NCBI GenBank assembly: GCA_937927825.1
Contig: CALFWV010000082.1
Span: forward strand, 1-33,098
Reading direction: 5' to 3'
Source: an uncultured Caulobacterales bacterium
GTDB lineage: Bacteria > Pseudomonadota > Alphaproteobacteria > Caulobacterales > Maricaulaceae
DNA length: 33,098 nt
Shown: piece after piece, positions 16,939-26,697 of the stretch
How the letters are laid out: each line of letters opens with the position of its first letter
How positions within the stretch are numbered: the stretch's first letter is position 1
Notes under the pieces: generated by a model
Databases searched by the model: none
Seen by the model: the letters and a program-made list of their open reading frames with translations, nothing else
Told to the model about the DNA's origin: nothing
Program-made: the position numbers and the translations under genes

Positions 16939-18210
16939 TTACCCCACCAAAACCATTGATATCGCTGGAATGTAGGTGACGAGTAACAAGCAGACGATAA
17001 GCGCGAGATAGAATGGCCACATAGTTTTGACCGTGTCTTCCATCCGGATTTTACCCACTGCCGAGCCGACAAAGAGGACGGTTCCGACGGGCGGGGTAAT
17101 CGTCCCAATTCCCAGCGCGAGCATCATGATGACCCCGAAATGGACGGGATCCACGCCAATGGTTTGCACCACCGGCAGGAAGATTGGCGTCACGATAATG
17201 ATGAGCGGGGCCATATCCATAAATGTCCCTAAAACCAACAAGCAAAACAGTACCATTAAAAGGATGAGGAACGGCGACTCTGTTAAACCTAAGATTAGGT
17301 TAGACATCATCAACGGCGCCTCAAGAAGCGCCAATAACCAACCAAATGCCGCCGCGGAGCCAATGATCAACATAATGAGCGCCGTCGTTCTGGCCGAGTT
17401 TAGGGCCGCTGTTTTGAACTCTTTCAGGCCAAGGGTTCGGTAGAAAAATATACCGATGAGAAGCGTGTAAACAATTGCGACGGCGGAACTTTCCGTTGGT
17501 GTGAAGACGCCGCCCAAAATACCGACGACAATAATGATAGCTGTCAGAAGACCCGGGAGCGCTGTGACGGCGGAGATGAGCAAAGCCTTGAAGCCCGGAA
17601 ATAATCCTTTTGGATAACCCTTTTTCCGCGCAATGATTGAGACAACAATCATCAGGGCCAGGCCGCAAAGTATGCCCGGGAAGATACCTGCAATGAACAG
17701 ATCTCCGATAGATATCGACACCCCGCTGGCCGCCGCGTAAATAATCATATTATGGCTGGGCGGAATAATCAGGCCCAAGATGGCCGCAGAACATGTGACG
17801 TTCACCGCAAAGCTGCGGTCATATCCTTTTTCCTCCATAACCGGAATCATGGTCGAACCGATGGCGGAAACACTGGCAACTGCAGATCCGGAGATTGCGC
17901 CAAACATCATTGACGCGCCGACATTGACATGACCGAGGCCACCGCGAACGCGGCCAAACATACCTTCGGCAACTTTAATTAACCGCGCGGCAATGCCGGT
18001 TTGGGTCATTAAGTCACCTGCGAAGATGAAGAAAGGGATCGCCATCAAAGTGAAGACATCAATCCCGGCGGAGAGGCGTTGCACCGCAACCAACGGGTTC
18101 AGACCTAATATCGCGAATGTTATCATAGAGGAGATGAGCAACGCGAAGGCTACCGGCACACGGATGCACAAGAGGACCATTAGGCTGATAAGAAGAACAA
18201 GTAATGCCAT
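16939..18210 (-). CDS. TRAP transporter large permease subunit (DctM-like)
   Basis: 423-aa polytopic protein; 'GLGHVNVGASMMFGAISGSAVASVSAIGSTMIPVMEEKGYDRSFAVNVTCSAAILGLIIPPS' and 'TITPPVGTVLFVGSAV' are DctM signatures. Confidence 0.95.
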   Translation of the reverse strand: MALLVLLISLMVLLCIRVPVAFALLISSMITFAILGLNPLVAVQRLSAGIDVFTLMAIPFFIFAGDLMTQTGIAARLIKVAEGMFGRVRGGLGHVNVGASMMFGAISGSAVASVSAIGSTMIPVMEEKGYDRSFAVNVTCSAAILGLIIPPSHNMIIYAAASGVSISIGDLFIAGIFPGILCGLALMIVVSIIARKKGYPKGLFPGFKALLISAVTALPGLLTAIIIVVGILGGVFTPTESSAVAIVYTLLIGIFFYRTLGLKEFKTAALNSARTTALIMLIIGSAAAFGWLLALLEAPLMMSNLILGLTESPFLILLMVLFCLLVLGTFMDMAPLIIIVTPIFLPVVQTIGVDPVHFGVIMMLALGIGTITPPVGTVLFVGSAVGKIRMEDTVKTMWPFYLALIVCLLLVTYIPAISMVLVG

Positions 18211-18211
18211 T

Positions 18212-18691
18212 TTATTCAGCCTCAGTCGTTTTAGAGCTTAGCACGTCGAAAAGTTGTGCGCAGGAGAAGAGCGTAATGAGAGCCCCGGCAATAGGGAGTG
18301 GAAGGAGTGCCAAGCCGCGCGGCAGTCCCAAGGACGGAATGTCAAATGCCCAAAGGACGGTCGTCAATTGGTATCCTGCAATCACCATAATGATACCCGC
18401 ACCGGCCACAGCGAGATGCGCAAAAATGTCAAATCCTTTGGCGAGTCTGGCTGGAACGGCATTGCGGACCGCGTCAATGCGAATATGAAATTTCTCATGC
18501 ACACCTGCGGCAGCGCCGAAGAAAACAAGGTAGCCCAAGAGCAGAAGAGACAAACGTTCAGACCACGCGGGGCTCGCATTGAAAAAATATCGGGCGACAA
18601 CTTGATAGGTGATAATCGCAGTCATGATGACGATGCAGGATGCGGCGATAAAAATCGCGGCCTTGCTTAGAAAGCTCAAGATGTTTTTCAT
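18212..18691 (-). CDS. TRAP transporter small permease subunit (DctQ-like)
   Basis: 159 aa, four TM-like segments, 'FFNASPAWSERLSLLLLGYLVFFGAAAGVHEKFHIRID'. Sits between DctM and DctP. Confidence 0.93.
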   Translation of the reverse strand: MKNILSFLSKAAIFIAASCIVIMTAIITYQVVARYFFNASPAWSERLSLLLLGYLVFFGAAAGVHEKFHIRIDAVRNAVPARLAKGFDIFAHLAVAGAGIIMVIAGYQLTTVLWAFDIPSLGLPRGLALLPLPIAGALITLFSCAQLFDVLSSKTTEAE

Positions 18692-19698
18692 GATTTTTCC
18701 TCCCCCGTATTTTCAATTTTCGTCAGAAAGGGTTTGAGATCCGGCGTCACGAACTGATCATAGACGGGCCCCATCAGCGCGCGAAATGGCTGGCTATCAA
18801 TATCGGTCAGAATTTCACCGCCAAACTCAAGCAGCGTTTTCTTGGAATCCTCAACCCGGGCATCCCATAGGCTCCTCATCACGCCGACAGAATGACGCGC
18901 GGCTTCTTTGACTAAGGCTTTGTCTTCATCTGAGAAACTATTCCAGGTCCGCAGGCTCATGATGAGCATATCAGGCGTTCTGAAGTGTCCTGTTTCGGAG
19001 AAATAAGGCGCGACCTCATAATGGCGCGTGCTGATGTAACTCGGCCAATTGTTTTCTGCACCATCAATTACGTTCTGCACCAACCCCTGATAAACCTCGC
19101 TAAAATTCATCGGCGTCGGGTTCGCGCCAAGGGCTTTCATTGTCGCGAGAAAAATGTCCGAATTTGGGACCCTAATTTTTTGTCCCTTAAGGGCAGACGG
19201 GTGCGGAATAGGCGTTTCGGTCGTGTAAAACCCGCGTCCACCTGTATCATAAATCGCAAGCCCTCGAAGGCCGAATGACTCCAGCGACTGCATAATGGTT
19301 TCACCAATTTCACCGTCGACCACATTGCGCTGATGCTGGGTTGATCGGAAGAGGAAGGGCAGGCTGAACAGCTTTGTTAGCGGCGCAATGTTATTGAGCG
19401 CGGCGCTAAAGGTTCGAGTCAGGTCGAGTCCACCAAACATGGCGATTTCCAGCGTACTGCCTTCGGAGCCAAGCTGCCCGCCTGGATAAATTTTGATGCC
19501 TAATCGGCCATCGGTCTTCTCGGCTAAATACACGCCCATCGCCCGAACGGCTTCAACGGTTGGGTATCCATTGGGCAGAGAGTCGGTTGAATAAAGGACG
19601 CGCTTGCCCCCTAAGACGTCGCTTGAGCACCCGGCCAGTGCAAGTGAGCCGCCCATCATAAGGCCGCCGAAATTCCGGCGATTTAAATTGGAAATCAT
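18688..19698 (-). CDS. TRAP transporter solute-binding subunit (DctP-like), predicted lipoprotein
   Basis: Lipobox SLALAGCSS; 'GQLGSEGSTLEIAMFGGLDLTRTFSAALNNIAP', 'GLRGLAIYDTGGRGFYTTETPIPHPSALKGQKIRVPNSDIFLATMKALGANPTPMNFSEVYQGLVQNVIDGAENNWPSY'. Confidence 0.96.
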   Translation of the reverse strand: MISNLNRRNFGGLMMGGSLALAGCSSDVLGGKRVLYSTDSLPNGYPTVEAVRAMGVYLAEKTDGRLGIKIYPGGQLGSEGSTLEIAMFGGLDLTRTFSAALNNIAPLTKLFSLPFLFRSTQHQRNVVDGEIGETIMQSLESFGLRGLAIYDTGGRGFYTTETPIPHPSALKGQKIRVPNSDIFLATMKALGANPTPMNFSEVYQGLVQNVIDGAENNWPSYISTRHYEVAPYFSETGHFRTPDMLIMSLRTWNSFSDEDKALVKEAARHSVGVMRSLWDARVEDSKKTLLEFGGEILTDIDSQPFRALMGPVYDQFVTPDLKPFLTKIENTGEEKS

Positions 19699-19731
19699 CT
19701 ATCTGTTCCCACTCGGTTTTTATATTTCATC

Positions 19732-21426
19732 TTAGCGCTGTGTTCGCTTGGCAAGTTGGTAGTCGTAGAGCGACGGGACATCTTCCATCGAAACATTTAT
19801 CCGCTCGCTATAGGGTGCGGGCACGTAGGCGACGTCAAATTCACGATTCCCGGACACACCGACAAGGCGGGCGCTGGGGCCTTCCTCCAGCCCGCGTAAG
19901 GTCACGACTTCATTGCGGTCGGCTCCGCTGCGAATATTGACCTTTAGATTCCACGTTGTGTTGAAACGGCCATGACCCGGTTGCCAATATCCTGCGCCGC
20001 TGCCGTCCCAAATGGGATAATAAGGTCCGTTTTTATCCCGCAGGGCATCCACATTTAGCGTGATATTGTCGAACAGATTTTGGTGATTGGCGCCCGCATG
20101 TTGGTCCAGCACCGAGGCTTCGTTCACAATCGCATTTTTAAACACGGTTTTGGTAGATTGTGTGTTTAAGCTGAGCGAGTGGATGGGCGAATTATTGACC
20201 GTTAAATTCTCAATCAGGAAATTATGCACATTGCCCGCATGTACCGAATAATGGGCTCTGCGGTCGCCATTTGTTGTAATGTCGGAAATGGTTACATTGG
20301 CACTGTTATAACTCAAAATGCCCGTGTCGGCGTTCAGAAAGGTCACATCCCGCACCCAACCATCAAATACGCTGGTCAGATAAATACCGTTATATCCGCG
20401 TTCCAAATGATGCCCAAAATAAGGGGAGGCTGGGAAGGAAATATGGATGTCTTCAATCCCGACGTTCGTCAGGTGGTCCCATTTCGCAAATTGCGCAGGA
20501 ATTTCATCCGAGATTTTATGTAGCAGCGGGTCGCTGATGGTGACTGTATTTCCACTTATGGCCAAAATTTCCGTTTTCTGACGGACCAATGGGCGTTCCG
20601 GGAATGTCCAATGATGTGATCCGATTTTTTTTCCGGTGTCGCCGTCCCCATATATTTCTTTTAACAGCGGACCGCCTTCGCCTTCACGGTTGAGCCATTG
20701 CAACTCGACAACGTCGCCGACATTCAAATCCTCTGTATTCGAGACTTCGACTTTCCTGGCTCCGGCGGTGCCGAGGGTCGCCTCGGATAAGACGGTTATG
20801 GCAGGGTCTTTCTCTTCCAAATAAGCGGCCGCCCGGGTGCCTTCTTTTTGGATCCAGATGAACCCACCGGTCCACGAATATTCGGAAAATAACTCGTCTA
20901 TATTCTTATCTTCTTCCCTCTGACGCTTGTCATATTTTTTAAGATATTCGCGAATTTCATCCAAATAATCTGTCTTATCAATCATTTGAAGGGGGCGCGG
21001 GAAATGTAAATCGGTTCCGTCGAGGCTAGAGCCCGCACCGCGCAGGACAATATCGCTCCGTTGAATTCTCAGAATGTCAGAAATGATGACGCGGCCTTTT
21101 GGCAATTGGACGATGACAGCTCCTTTTGTTTTGTGGGCTGCGTCGAGCGCCTTTAACATAGCTTTGGAATCGTCAATCTCGTCATCTGCCGTCACGCCAA
21201 ACTCGGTGACATCTATGACCTTGCCTTTGGCCATCGGGATTTCGCCAACCCCGTGATTATACCCGGCATAGGAAAAGTCAGGCAGGCGTTCTGCCGTCAT
21301 AACATCCGGGTTCGTCAAAATTTGTATCTTACCGTCTTTATTTGCGTGTGAGACAGAAGGGGAGCATGCGGCGCCAACCAGCCCGGACAGGATTAAAGTT
21401 TGAAATAGCGTCTGATGTGTTTTCAT
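19732..21426 (-). CDS. Secreted/lipoprotein right-handed beta-helix protein (pectate-lyase/GH28-related superfamily); candidate uronic-acid polysaccharide-active enzyme
   Basis: Lipobox-like SGLVGAACSP; 'VIDVTEFGVTADDEIDDSKAMLKALDAAHKTKGAVIVQLPKGRVIISDILRIQRSDIVLRGAG', followed by beta-helix-like repeats. Confidence 0.8.
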   Translation of the reverse strand: MKTHQTLFQTLILSGLVGAACSPSVSHANKDGKIQILTNPDVMTAERLPDFSYAGYNHGVGEIPMAKGKVIDVTEFGVTADDEIDDSKAMLKALDAAHKTKGAVIVQLPKGRVIISDILRIQRSDIVLRGAGSSLDGTDLHFPRPLQMIDKTDYLDEIREYLKKYDKRQREEDKNIDELFSEYSWTGGFIWIQKEGTRAAAYLEEKDPAITVLSEATLGTAGARKVEVSNTEDLNVGDVVELQWLNREGEGGPLLKEIYGDGDTGKKIGSHHWTFPERPLVRQKTEILAISGNTVTISDPLLHKISDEIPAQFAKWDHLTNVGIEDIHISFPASPYFGHHLERGYNGIYLTSVFDGWVRDVTFLNADTGILSYNSANVTISDITTNGDRRAHYSVHAGNVHNFLIENLTVNNSPIHSLSLNTQSTKTVFKNAIVNEASVLDQHAGANHQNLFDNITLNVDALRDKNGPYYPIWDGSGAGYWQPGHGRFNTTWNLKVNIRSGADRNEVVTLRGLEEGPSARLVGVSGNREFDVAYVPAPYSERINVSMEDVPSLYDYQLAKRTQR

Positions 21427-21476
21427 AAGTTTTGGTAGTCACCAAACCGACGAAAAGCAAAGGTATTCTCTCTGTC

Positions 21477-21587
21477 TATACCAATTTAATCTAAGCTAAA
21501 CCCGATTTTAGCCCAATAACTCTCTGTAATGTATATAGAGTTTAAGTATCTATACCAATCACGCGCGCCAATAGTGGTTATACCAAT
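21477..21587. promoter_or_regulatory. Cluster of three TATACCAAT motifs upstream of the beta-helix gene
   Basis: TATACCAAT at 21477-21485, 21551-21559 and 21579-21587. Shares the TACCAAT core with the motifs at 15169 and 15279. Confidence 0.5.
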
Positions 21588-22148
21588 AGGTAAAATCCCG
21601 ACTGTAATTTCAATCCGGCCACGATGTCAGAGATGTGGGCATGTCGAAGGTCCCACTGCCCATTCGGTGAAACTAAAGTTCCAACCCGGGGTCAGCCGAA
21701 GGTCTCGTTTTAAGCAGGACGTGCCCGCAGAGTTGATCTTTCTGTCGGAATACCGGCAGAAAAGTAGAGGTGTTTTACAGAAGGATCGTAACACTGATTG
21801 TCAGGCAGTATCACAGACTCTGCGGCAATGGTTTTTGAAGAAACGGCCCGTTTGTCCTACCAGTTGGGCCAGCGTTGGACCCAGGCATCGGCTCTCACTC
21901 CTAAAGTCCCGGCACCTCTCTGGTTCTCACACCAAAACGCTCAGACCCATCGTCTCTCAAACCAGCAAGCGAGGCCTCACCTGTCCCATGTTTGAAAGAA
22001 CATCCTCAGCTTATCACAGGTTTTGAAAGTGAGGATTTTGTTTTTGCATTTGATGGACGCATCTCGCGAAACCCTATGATTTCTGAAGAAATAAGCGGTT
22101 AAAGATAGGGATGGCGAAAATTTGAAACGGGGATAACCCCTCGCGGAA

Positions 22149-22937
22149 TCAAAAAATTTGCCCCGTCCATTGGAGTCCCAATCGCACTGCGACGATGAGA
22201 ATCAGCCCGCCTGTCAGCCTTTGTATCCAGAGCTGTGATATATATTTTAAGCCGATTGTGTTCCCGATAAATCCGCCAAGAATGACAGCCGGGACAAGGG
22301 GCCAAAAGACCAAGGCCTCAATGAACTTCCCATTATCAGCGAGTTTCATCGACTGCCCGAGGAAACCCGCGATAGAATTGAGTAGAATATAAACACTGCA
22401 CGCGGCCGCAATTGCTTTTGCACGGCCCCAAGACAGTCCATATAAAATCGGGGCCAGAAATATGCCGCCGCCAATCCCGACCAGGCCTGAATAAAATCCG
22501 ATTGCGCCGCCGAGCAGACCGCTCAAACCGGGATGTATGTCTCTTCTGGGGACCGCGGCGTCGGGCGCAGAGCTCCGGAGCAATCTAACCCCGGCGAATA
22601 AGAGCGCAGCGGCCAGAAGGCCAATGAACAACGTTTCTGAAATATTTAAACGTCCGCCCAACCAGGCCGCAGGAATTGAGACGGATAAAATCGGCCATAA
22701 TTTGCGCCAGGGGATTAAGTTGCCGCGCGAATATCGAATCGTGTTCCCTGCGACTACCGCGATATTGCAACTCAACGCGACAATGGGAACGAGTGTATAC
22801 TCCATCCCGCTTGTGATCAGCAGAGCGGTATAGGTAGATCCACCGCCAAAGCCGACGCTGGCGTAGAGACAGGCGGTTAGCGCAAAGAGGCAAGCGAGAA
22901 CGGCAAGCTTCATGTGGCCTCTACTGATGAAGGGCAT
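22149..22937 (-). CDS. TauE/SafE-family sulfite/anion exporter-like membrane protein
   Basis: 'GFGGGSTYTALLITSGMEYTLVPIVALSCNIAVVAGNTIRY' and 'GLSGLLGGAIGFYSGLVGIGGGIFLAPILYGL' are TauE/SafE-type duplicated motifs. Confidence 0.88.
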   Translation of the reverse strand: MPFISRGHMKLAVLACLFALTACLYASVGFGGGSTYTALLITSGMEYTLVPIVALSCNIAVVAGNTIRYSRGNLIPWRKLWPILSVSIPAAWLGGRLNISETLFIGLLAAALLFAGVRLLRSSAPDAAVPRRDIHPGLSGLLGGAIGFYSGLVGIGGGIFLAPILYGLSWGRAKAIAAACSVYILLNSIAGFLGQSMKLADNGKFIEALVFWPLVPAVILGGFIGNTIGLKYISQLWIQRLTGGLILIVAVRLGLQWTGQIF

Positions 22938-23052
22938 CGTATCGGCGATAATCGAATGTGTGGGATTTCAACGGACATCATATCCGCCTCTAACTTGTGC
23001 AGGCGGACGCATAAAGCATTGCCTTGAGCGGCGGGCTGCATAGTCTGTATCT

Positions 23053-23892
23053 GTGACCCAAACTTATGACCATGCCGAAGATGTCTTACGCGAGTGCCTG
23101 ACGCAATCCGGGGCGGCGCTTGTAATCTTGACGGATGTCACGGGGGGCACATTGCGCGGACGGGGCGCCATGATGGCGGTGACCTCGACACGGGCTGTTG
23201 GCTATATTTCGAACGGATGCGTCGATGCGGATATTATTGCGCGCGCGCGTGGCGGTCAGGCCGGGCATTTCATTTATGGGGCCGGCTCGCCTTACCGGGA
23301 TATTGTGCTGCCGTGCGGGGGGCGTTTGGACATCGCAATTCTCCAAAATCCGGATCACGGCACCATTCAATCTGCGCTCAAAAAATTGGATGAACGCAAG
23401 GACGTAATGCTCGTTTTGGACGACGTCTCTGTGCATTTGGTCCCGCGTATAAAGCTTCGGATTGCGGGGCGGGGGGCGGCCTGCACGGCGCTTGCAGAAT
23501 TGGCTGAGCTCAGCGGTTTTGAGGTATTGGTGCAATCGCCCGACGCAGATATTTGGCCCGCATGTGAGCATCTTAAAGATCCGGTATATCCGCCGCCCGC
23601 CCGAGATGACATGCGTACGGCCTTTGTCTGCCTGTTCCATGATCATGATTGGGAACCCGCCCTTTTACAACAGGCTTTGAACGGTCCGTGTTTTTATCTT
23701 GGCGCGATGGGGAGTGAACGCACCCATCAAACGCGCTGCGAAACGCTTTCCAATTTGGGCGTTGAGCAAGACGCGTTGGCGCGCATAAAGGGGCCGATTG
23801 GCCTCGTGGAATCCCAGCGCGATGCGCGGCTTTTGGCGCTCTCTATTCTGGCAGAAATTGTTCAATCCGCCCAGCTGGCAGATTTGTTGTGA
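23053..23892 (+). CDS. XdhC/CoxI-family molybdoenzyme maturation protein
   Basis: N-terminal XdhC-like 'GAALVILTDVTGGTLRGRGAMMAVTS', C-terminal Rossmann-like 'FYLGAMGSERTHQTRCETLSNLGVEQDALARIKGPIGL'. Confidence 0.88.
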   Translation: MTQTYDHAEDVLRECLTQSGAALVILTDVTGGTLRGRGAMMAVTSTRAVGYISNGCVDADIIARARGGQAGHFIYGAGSPYRDIVLPCGGRLDIAILQNPDHGTIQSALKKLDERKDVMLVLDDVSVHLVPRIKLRIAGRGAACTALAELAELSGFEVLVQSPDADIWPACEHLKDPVYPPPARDDMRTAFVCLFHDHDWEPALLQQALNGPCFYLGAMGSERTHQTRCETLSNLGVEQDALARIKGPIGLVESQRDARLLALSILAEIVQSAQLADLL

Positions 23893-24467
23893 AGGCGGCG
23901 AATGTTGCCTGTGTGGTTTTAGCCAGCGGCTTGTCCGAACGGTTTGGCCAAGCGAATAAACTCTTCGCAGAGTTAGGCGGAAAGTCCGTCCTTTCCCACG
24001 TCTTGGAGACAGCTGCCGCCATTGGTTTTGGCGAGGTGTTTTGTGTCTCGCGCGGCGGCCACGGGGACGGATATACGGCTGTTGAAAATGTAAATCCGCA
24101 AGATGGGCAAGGCTATGCGCTGCGGTTGGGATTGGGCGCGGCACGGGCGAAGGGATGGGAATACTGCGTCCTGCTCTTGGGTGACATGCCGCTAATTATG
24201 CCGTCCCATCTCGAAAATTTAGTGTTAAACATAGAGAATAATCAGTGTGTTGTGAGTGAAAGCGAATCTGTCAGAATGCCGCCTGCGATATTTAATGCCG
24301 TGGCTATGGACATCATTTTGGCAGAAAAATCGGAATTCGGCGCGCGGGATATATTTGACAAACTTAATCCGGCGACGTTGCCCTTAGACCGGGTTGCAGC
24401 ACATGACGTGGACACGCCTGCAGATTTGGCTAGGGTGGCGGAGATGATGAAAGTTCGGAAATTATGA
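23889..24467 (+). CDS. MobA/MocA-like NTP transferase (molybdenum cofactor cytidylyl/guanylyltransferase family)
   Basis: 'VACVVLASGLSERFGQANKLFAELGGKSVLSHVLETA' nucleotidyltransferase motif and 'CVLLLGDMPLI'. Overlaps the upstream XdhC-like gene. Confidence 0.88.
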   Translation: MKAANVACVVLASGLSERFGQANKLFAELGGKSVLSHVLETAAAIGFGEVFCVSRGGHGDGYTAVENVNPQDGQGYALRLGLGAARAKGWEYCVLLLGDMPLIMPSHLENLVLNIENNQCVVSESESVRMPPAIFNAVAMDIILAEKSEFGARDIFDKLNPATLPLDRVAAHDVDTPADLARVAEMMKVRKL

Positions 24468-25489
24468 CCGTCGCTGCCGCGCCAAAACCCGCGTTAAAAT
24501 CCGACGCCCCACTGGTCGATTCCTTTGGCCGGGTCGTGACCTACTTACGTTTGTCGGTCACGGATCGCTGCGATTTGCGCTGCACTTATTGTATGTCTGA
24601 AAAGATGACCTTTTTGCCAAAATCAGACCTCTTGGATGCGGATGAGTTAGAGACGGTTGCGCGGGCCTTTATCGCGCGGGGTGTGACCAAGATCCGTGTG
24701 ACAGGCGGGGAACCGCTCGTGCGCAGAAATATCCTGGAAATCATGACGCGGCTGTCCGGTTATTTGGGGAAAGGCTTAGATGAATTAACGCTCACCACCA
24801 ACGGAACGCAACTCGCGAAACACGCTGCTGATTTGGCGCGGCTCGGCGTGAAGCGAATAAATGTATCGCTTGATAGTGTGAACCCTGAGACTTTCTCCCG
24901 CGTCACGCGCGGCGGAAAACTGGCGCAGGTTTTGGACGGTATTGCGGCAGCGCAATCGCACGGTCTGAAAATTAAATTAAATGTGGTCGTGTTGAAACAT
25001 GACAATGCGGCTGAGATTCCCTCTATTATCGATTGGGCGCATCGCCGCGATATTGACGTGACCTTGATAGAGGCCATGCCGTTGGGCGAGATTGAAGCTG
25101 ACCGTTTTGACCAATATGTTCCGCTGTCTGAGGTCCGCGCAAATCTGGAAAAACACTTCACGCTCACCGCAGAGGATTACCGGACGGGCGGGCCGTCCCA
25201 ATATTGGCGTGTCGCCGAAACAGGAGGGCGGCTCGGCTTCATTACCCCGCTTTCGAATAATTTTTGCGCAGGATGTAATCGCGTACGCCTGACCTGTACG
25301 GGTAAGCTCTTTTTATGCCTTGGCCAAAATGATGATGCGGATTTGCGGCATGTCCTTCGCACCGGCGGGAATTTGGATGCCGCGCTGACAGAAGCGATGA
25401 CGCGCAAACCCAAAGCGCATGATTTCCTCATCGACGCCCCCGGTAAAGCGCCCGCTGTCGCCCGCCACATGTCAATGACTGGGGGCTAA
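24464..25489 (+). CDS. moaA: GTP 3',8-cyclase MoaA
   Basis: Radical SAM 'SVTDRCDLRCTYCM', C-terminal 'FCAGCNRVRLTCTGKLFLCL' second cluster, terminal GG. Confidence 0.97.
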   Translation: MTVAAAPKPALKSDAPLVDSFGRVVTYLRLSVTDRCDLRCTYCMSEKMTFLPKSDLLDADELETVARAFIARGVTKIRVTGGEPLVRRNILEIMTRLSGYLGKGLDELTLTTNGTQLAKHAADLARLGVKRINVSLDSVNPETFSRVTRGGKLAQVLDGIAAAQSHGLKIKLNVVVLKHDNAAEIPSIIDWAHRRDIDVTLIEAMPLGEIEADRFDQYVPLSEVRANLEKHFTLTAEDYRTGGPSQYWRVAETGGRLGFITPLSNNFCAGCNRVRLTCTGKLFLCLGQNDDADLRHVLRTGGNLDAALTEAMTRKPKAHDFLIDAPGKAPAVARHMSMTGG

Positions 25490-25490
25490 T

Positions 25491-25736
25491 ATGGCGACGA
25501 TTTTATTTTTTGGCCGATTTTCCGATCTGTCCGACCGTCTGGAGGTGCAGTTGCCGGAAACTGTGACGGATAAGCAGAGTCTCTCGGCATTTCTTTCCGG
25601 CGAGATTGAAGGCTTCGCAGAACTGGCCGCTAGATCTGATACGCGTATTTCAGTCAATATGAAGGTGACCATGGCGGAGGTTGCCGTCAGGAACGAGGAC
25701 GAAATCGCTTATATGTCGGCTCTGTCAGGCGGATGA
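25491..25736 (+). CDS. moaD: Molybdopterin synthase sulfur-carrier subunit MoaD
   Basis: 81-aa ubiquitin-like protein starting 'ILFFGRFSDLSD' and ending in GG; located between moaA and moaE. Confidence 0.92.
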   Translation: MATILFFGRFSDLSDRLEVQLPETVTDKQSLSAFLSGEIEGFAELAARSDTRISVNMKVTMAEVAVRNEDEIAYMSALSGG

Positions 25737-26173
25737 TTCGGGTTTGCGATAGCCCGATTGCGCCCGAGGCAGAACTGGCGGCCTTTCGCGCGGCTTTGCC
25801 CAATGCGGGGGCAATTGCATCCTTCATCGGATGTGTCCGCGATGATGGCCAGACGCAAGCGCTAACGCTCTCGCACTATCCGGGATTTACGGAAACAGTG
25901 ATTGCAGGGTTTGTTGAGCAGGTAAGCGAGCGGTGGAATTTACTGGGGACTCTTATTCTGCACCGCGTCGGAAAGATGTCACTCGGAGAGCCCATTGTCC
26001 TTGTTGCGACCGCTTCCGCACATCGGCGCGAGGCTTTTGAGGCTTGCGACTACCTTATGGATCGATTGAAATGTGATGCACCGTTTTGGAAGCAGGAGAC
26101 GGTTGCCGGCGAAACCCGCTGGATAGAGCCCCACCCGCAAGATCACAGTGATCTCAATCGGTGGTCGTCGTGA
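25733..26173 (+). CDS. moaE: Molybdopterin synthase catalytic subunit MoaE
   Basis: 'GAIASFIGCVRDDG', 'LTLSHYPGFTE', 'HRREAFEACDYLMDRLKCDAPFWKQE'. Confidence 0.96.
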   Translation: MIRVCDSPIAPEAELAAFRAALPNAGAIASFIGCVRDDGQTQALTLSHYPGFTETVIAGFVEQVSERWNLLGTLILHRVGKMSLGEPIVLVATASAHRREAFEACDYLMDRLKCDAPFWKQETVAGETRWIEPHPQDHSDLNRWSS

Positions 26174-26697
26174 CGGGCATAGACGAAAGACTGATGTTTC
26201 AGCCGTTGAGTATCGCGGTTCTGACAATTTCAGACACGCGAACGCATAATGACGACCGCAGTGGGGATTGTCTGGTTGAGCGCGTAAAAACGGCCGGACA
26301 TGACGTCTCCGCCCGCGCCATTATTAAGGATGATATCGCGGCCATCTCGGCGCAAATTAAGTCATGGTCCGCGACCATGGACCTCGACGTTATTCTGACA
26401 ACGGGCGGCACTGGACTGACGGGGCGCGATGTCACGGTTGAGGCAATCGCGCCGCTATTTGAAAAAACGCTCGACGGGTTTTCCGTTTTATTTCATCGGA
26501 TGAGTTTAGAGACTATCGGTCTCGCTACACTTCAATCTCGGGCCTGTGCCGGAATTATCAATGGCACAGTCGTCTTTTGCTTGCCGGGCTCCACAGGCGC
26601 CGTCCGTCAAGCGTGGGACGAGATTATTGCGGGTGCATTAGATAGCCGCTACCGACCTTCCTCGTTGGTGGACATAATGCCGAGGATAAAGGAATGA
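26161..26697 (+). CDS. moaB: Molybdopterin adenylyltransferase-like protein MoaB/MogA
   Basis: '[30 protein letters not shown]', '[21 protein letters not shown]', '[18 protein letters not shown]'. Confidence 0.95.
   Translation: MVVVTGIDERLMFQPLSIAVLTISDTRTHNDDRSGDCLVERVKTAGHDVSARAIIKDDIAAISAQIKSWSATMDLDVILTTGGTGLTGRDVTVEAIAPLFEKTLDGFSVLFHRMSLETIGLATLQSRACAGIINGTVVFCLPGSTGAVRQAWDEIIAGALDSRYRPSSLVDIMPRIKE

Noticed and set aside
21529-22026. 165-aa + strand ORF between the beta-helix and TauE genes as an intact gene
   Set aside because: Composition is atypical and its start overlaps the candidate regulatory motifs; reported as possible decay rather than an intact CDS.
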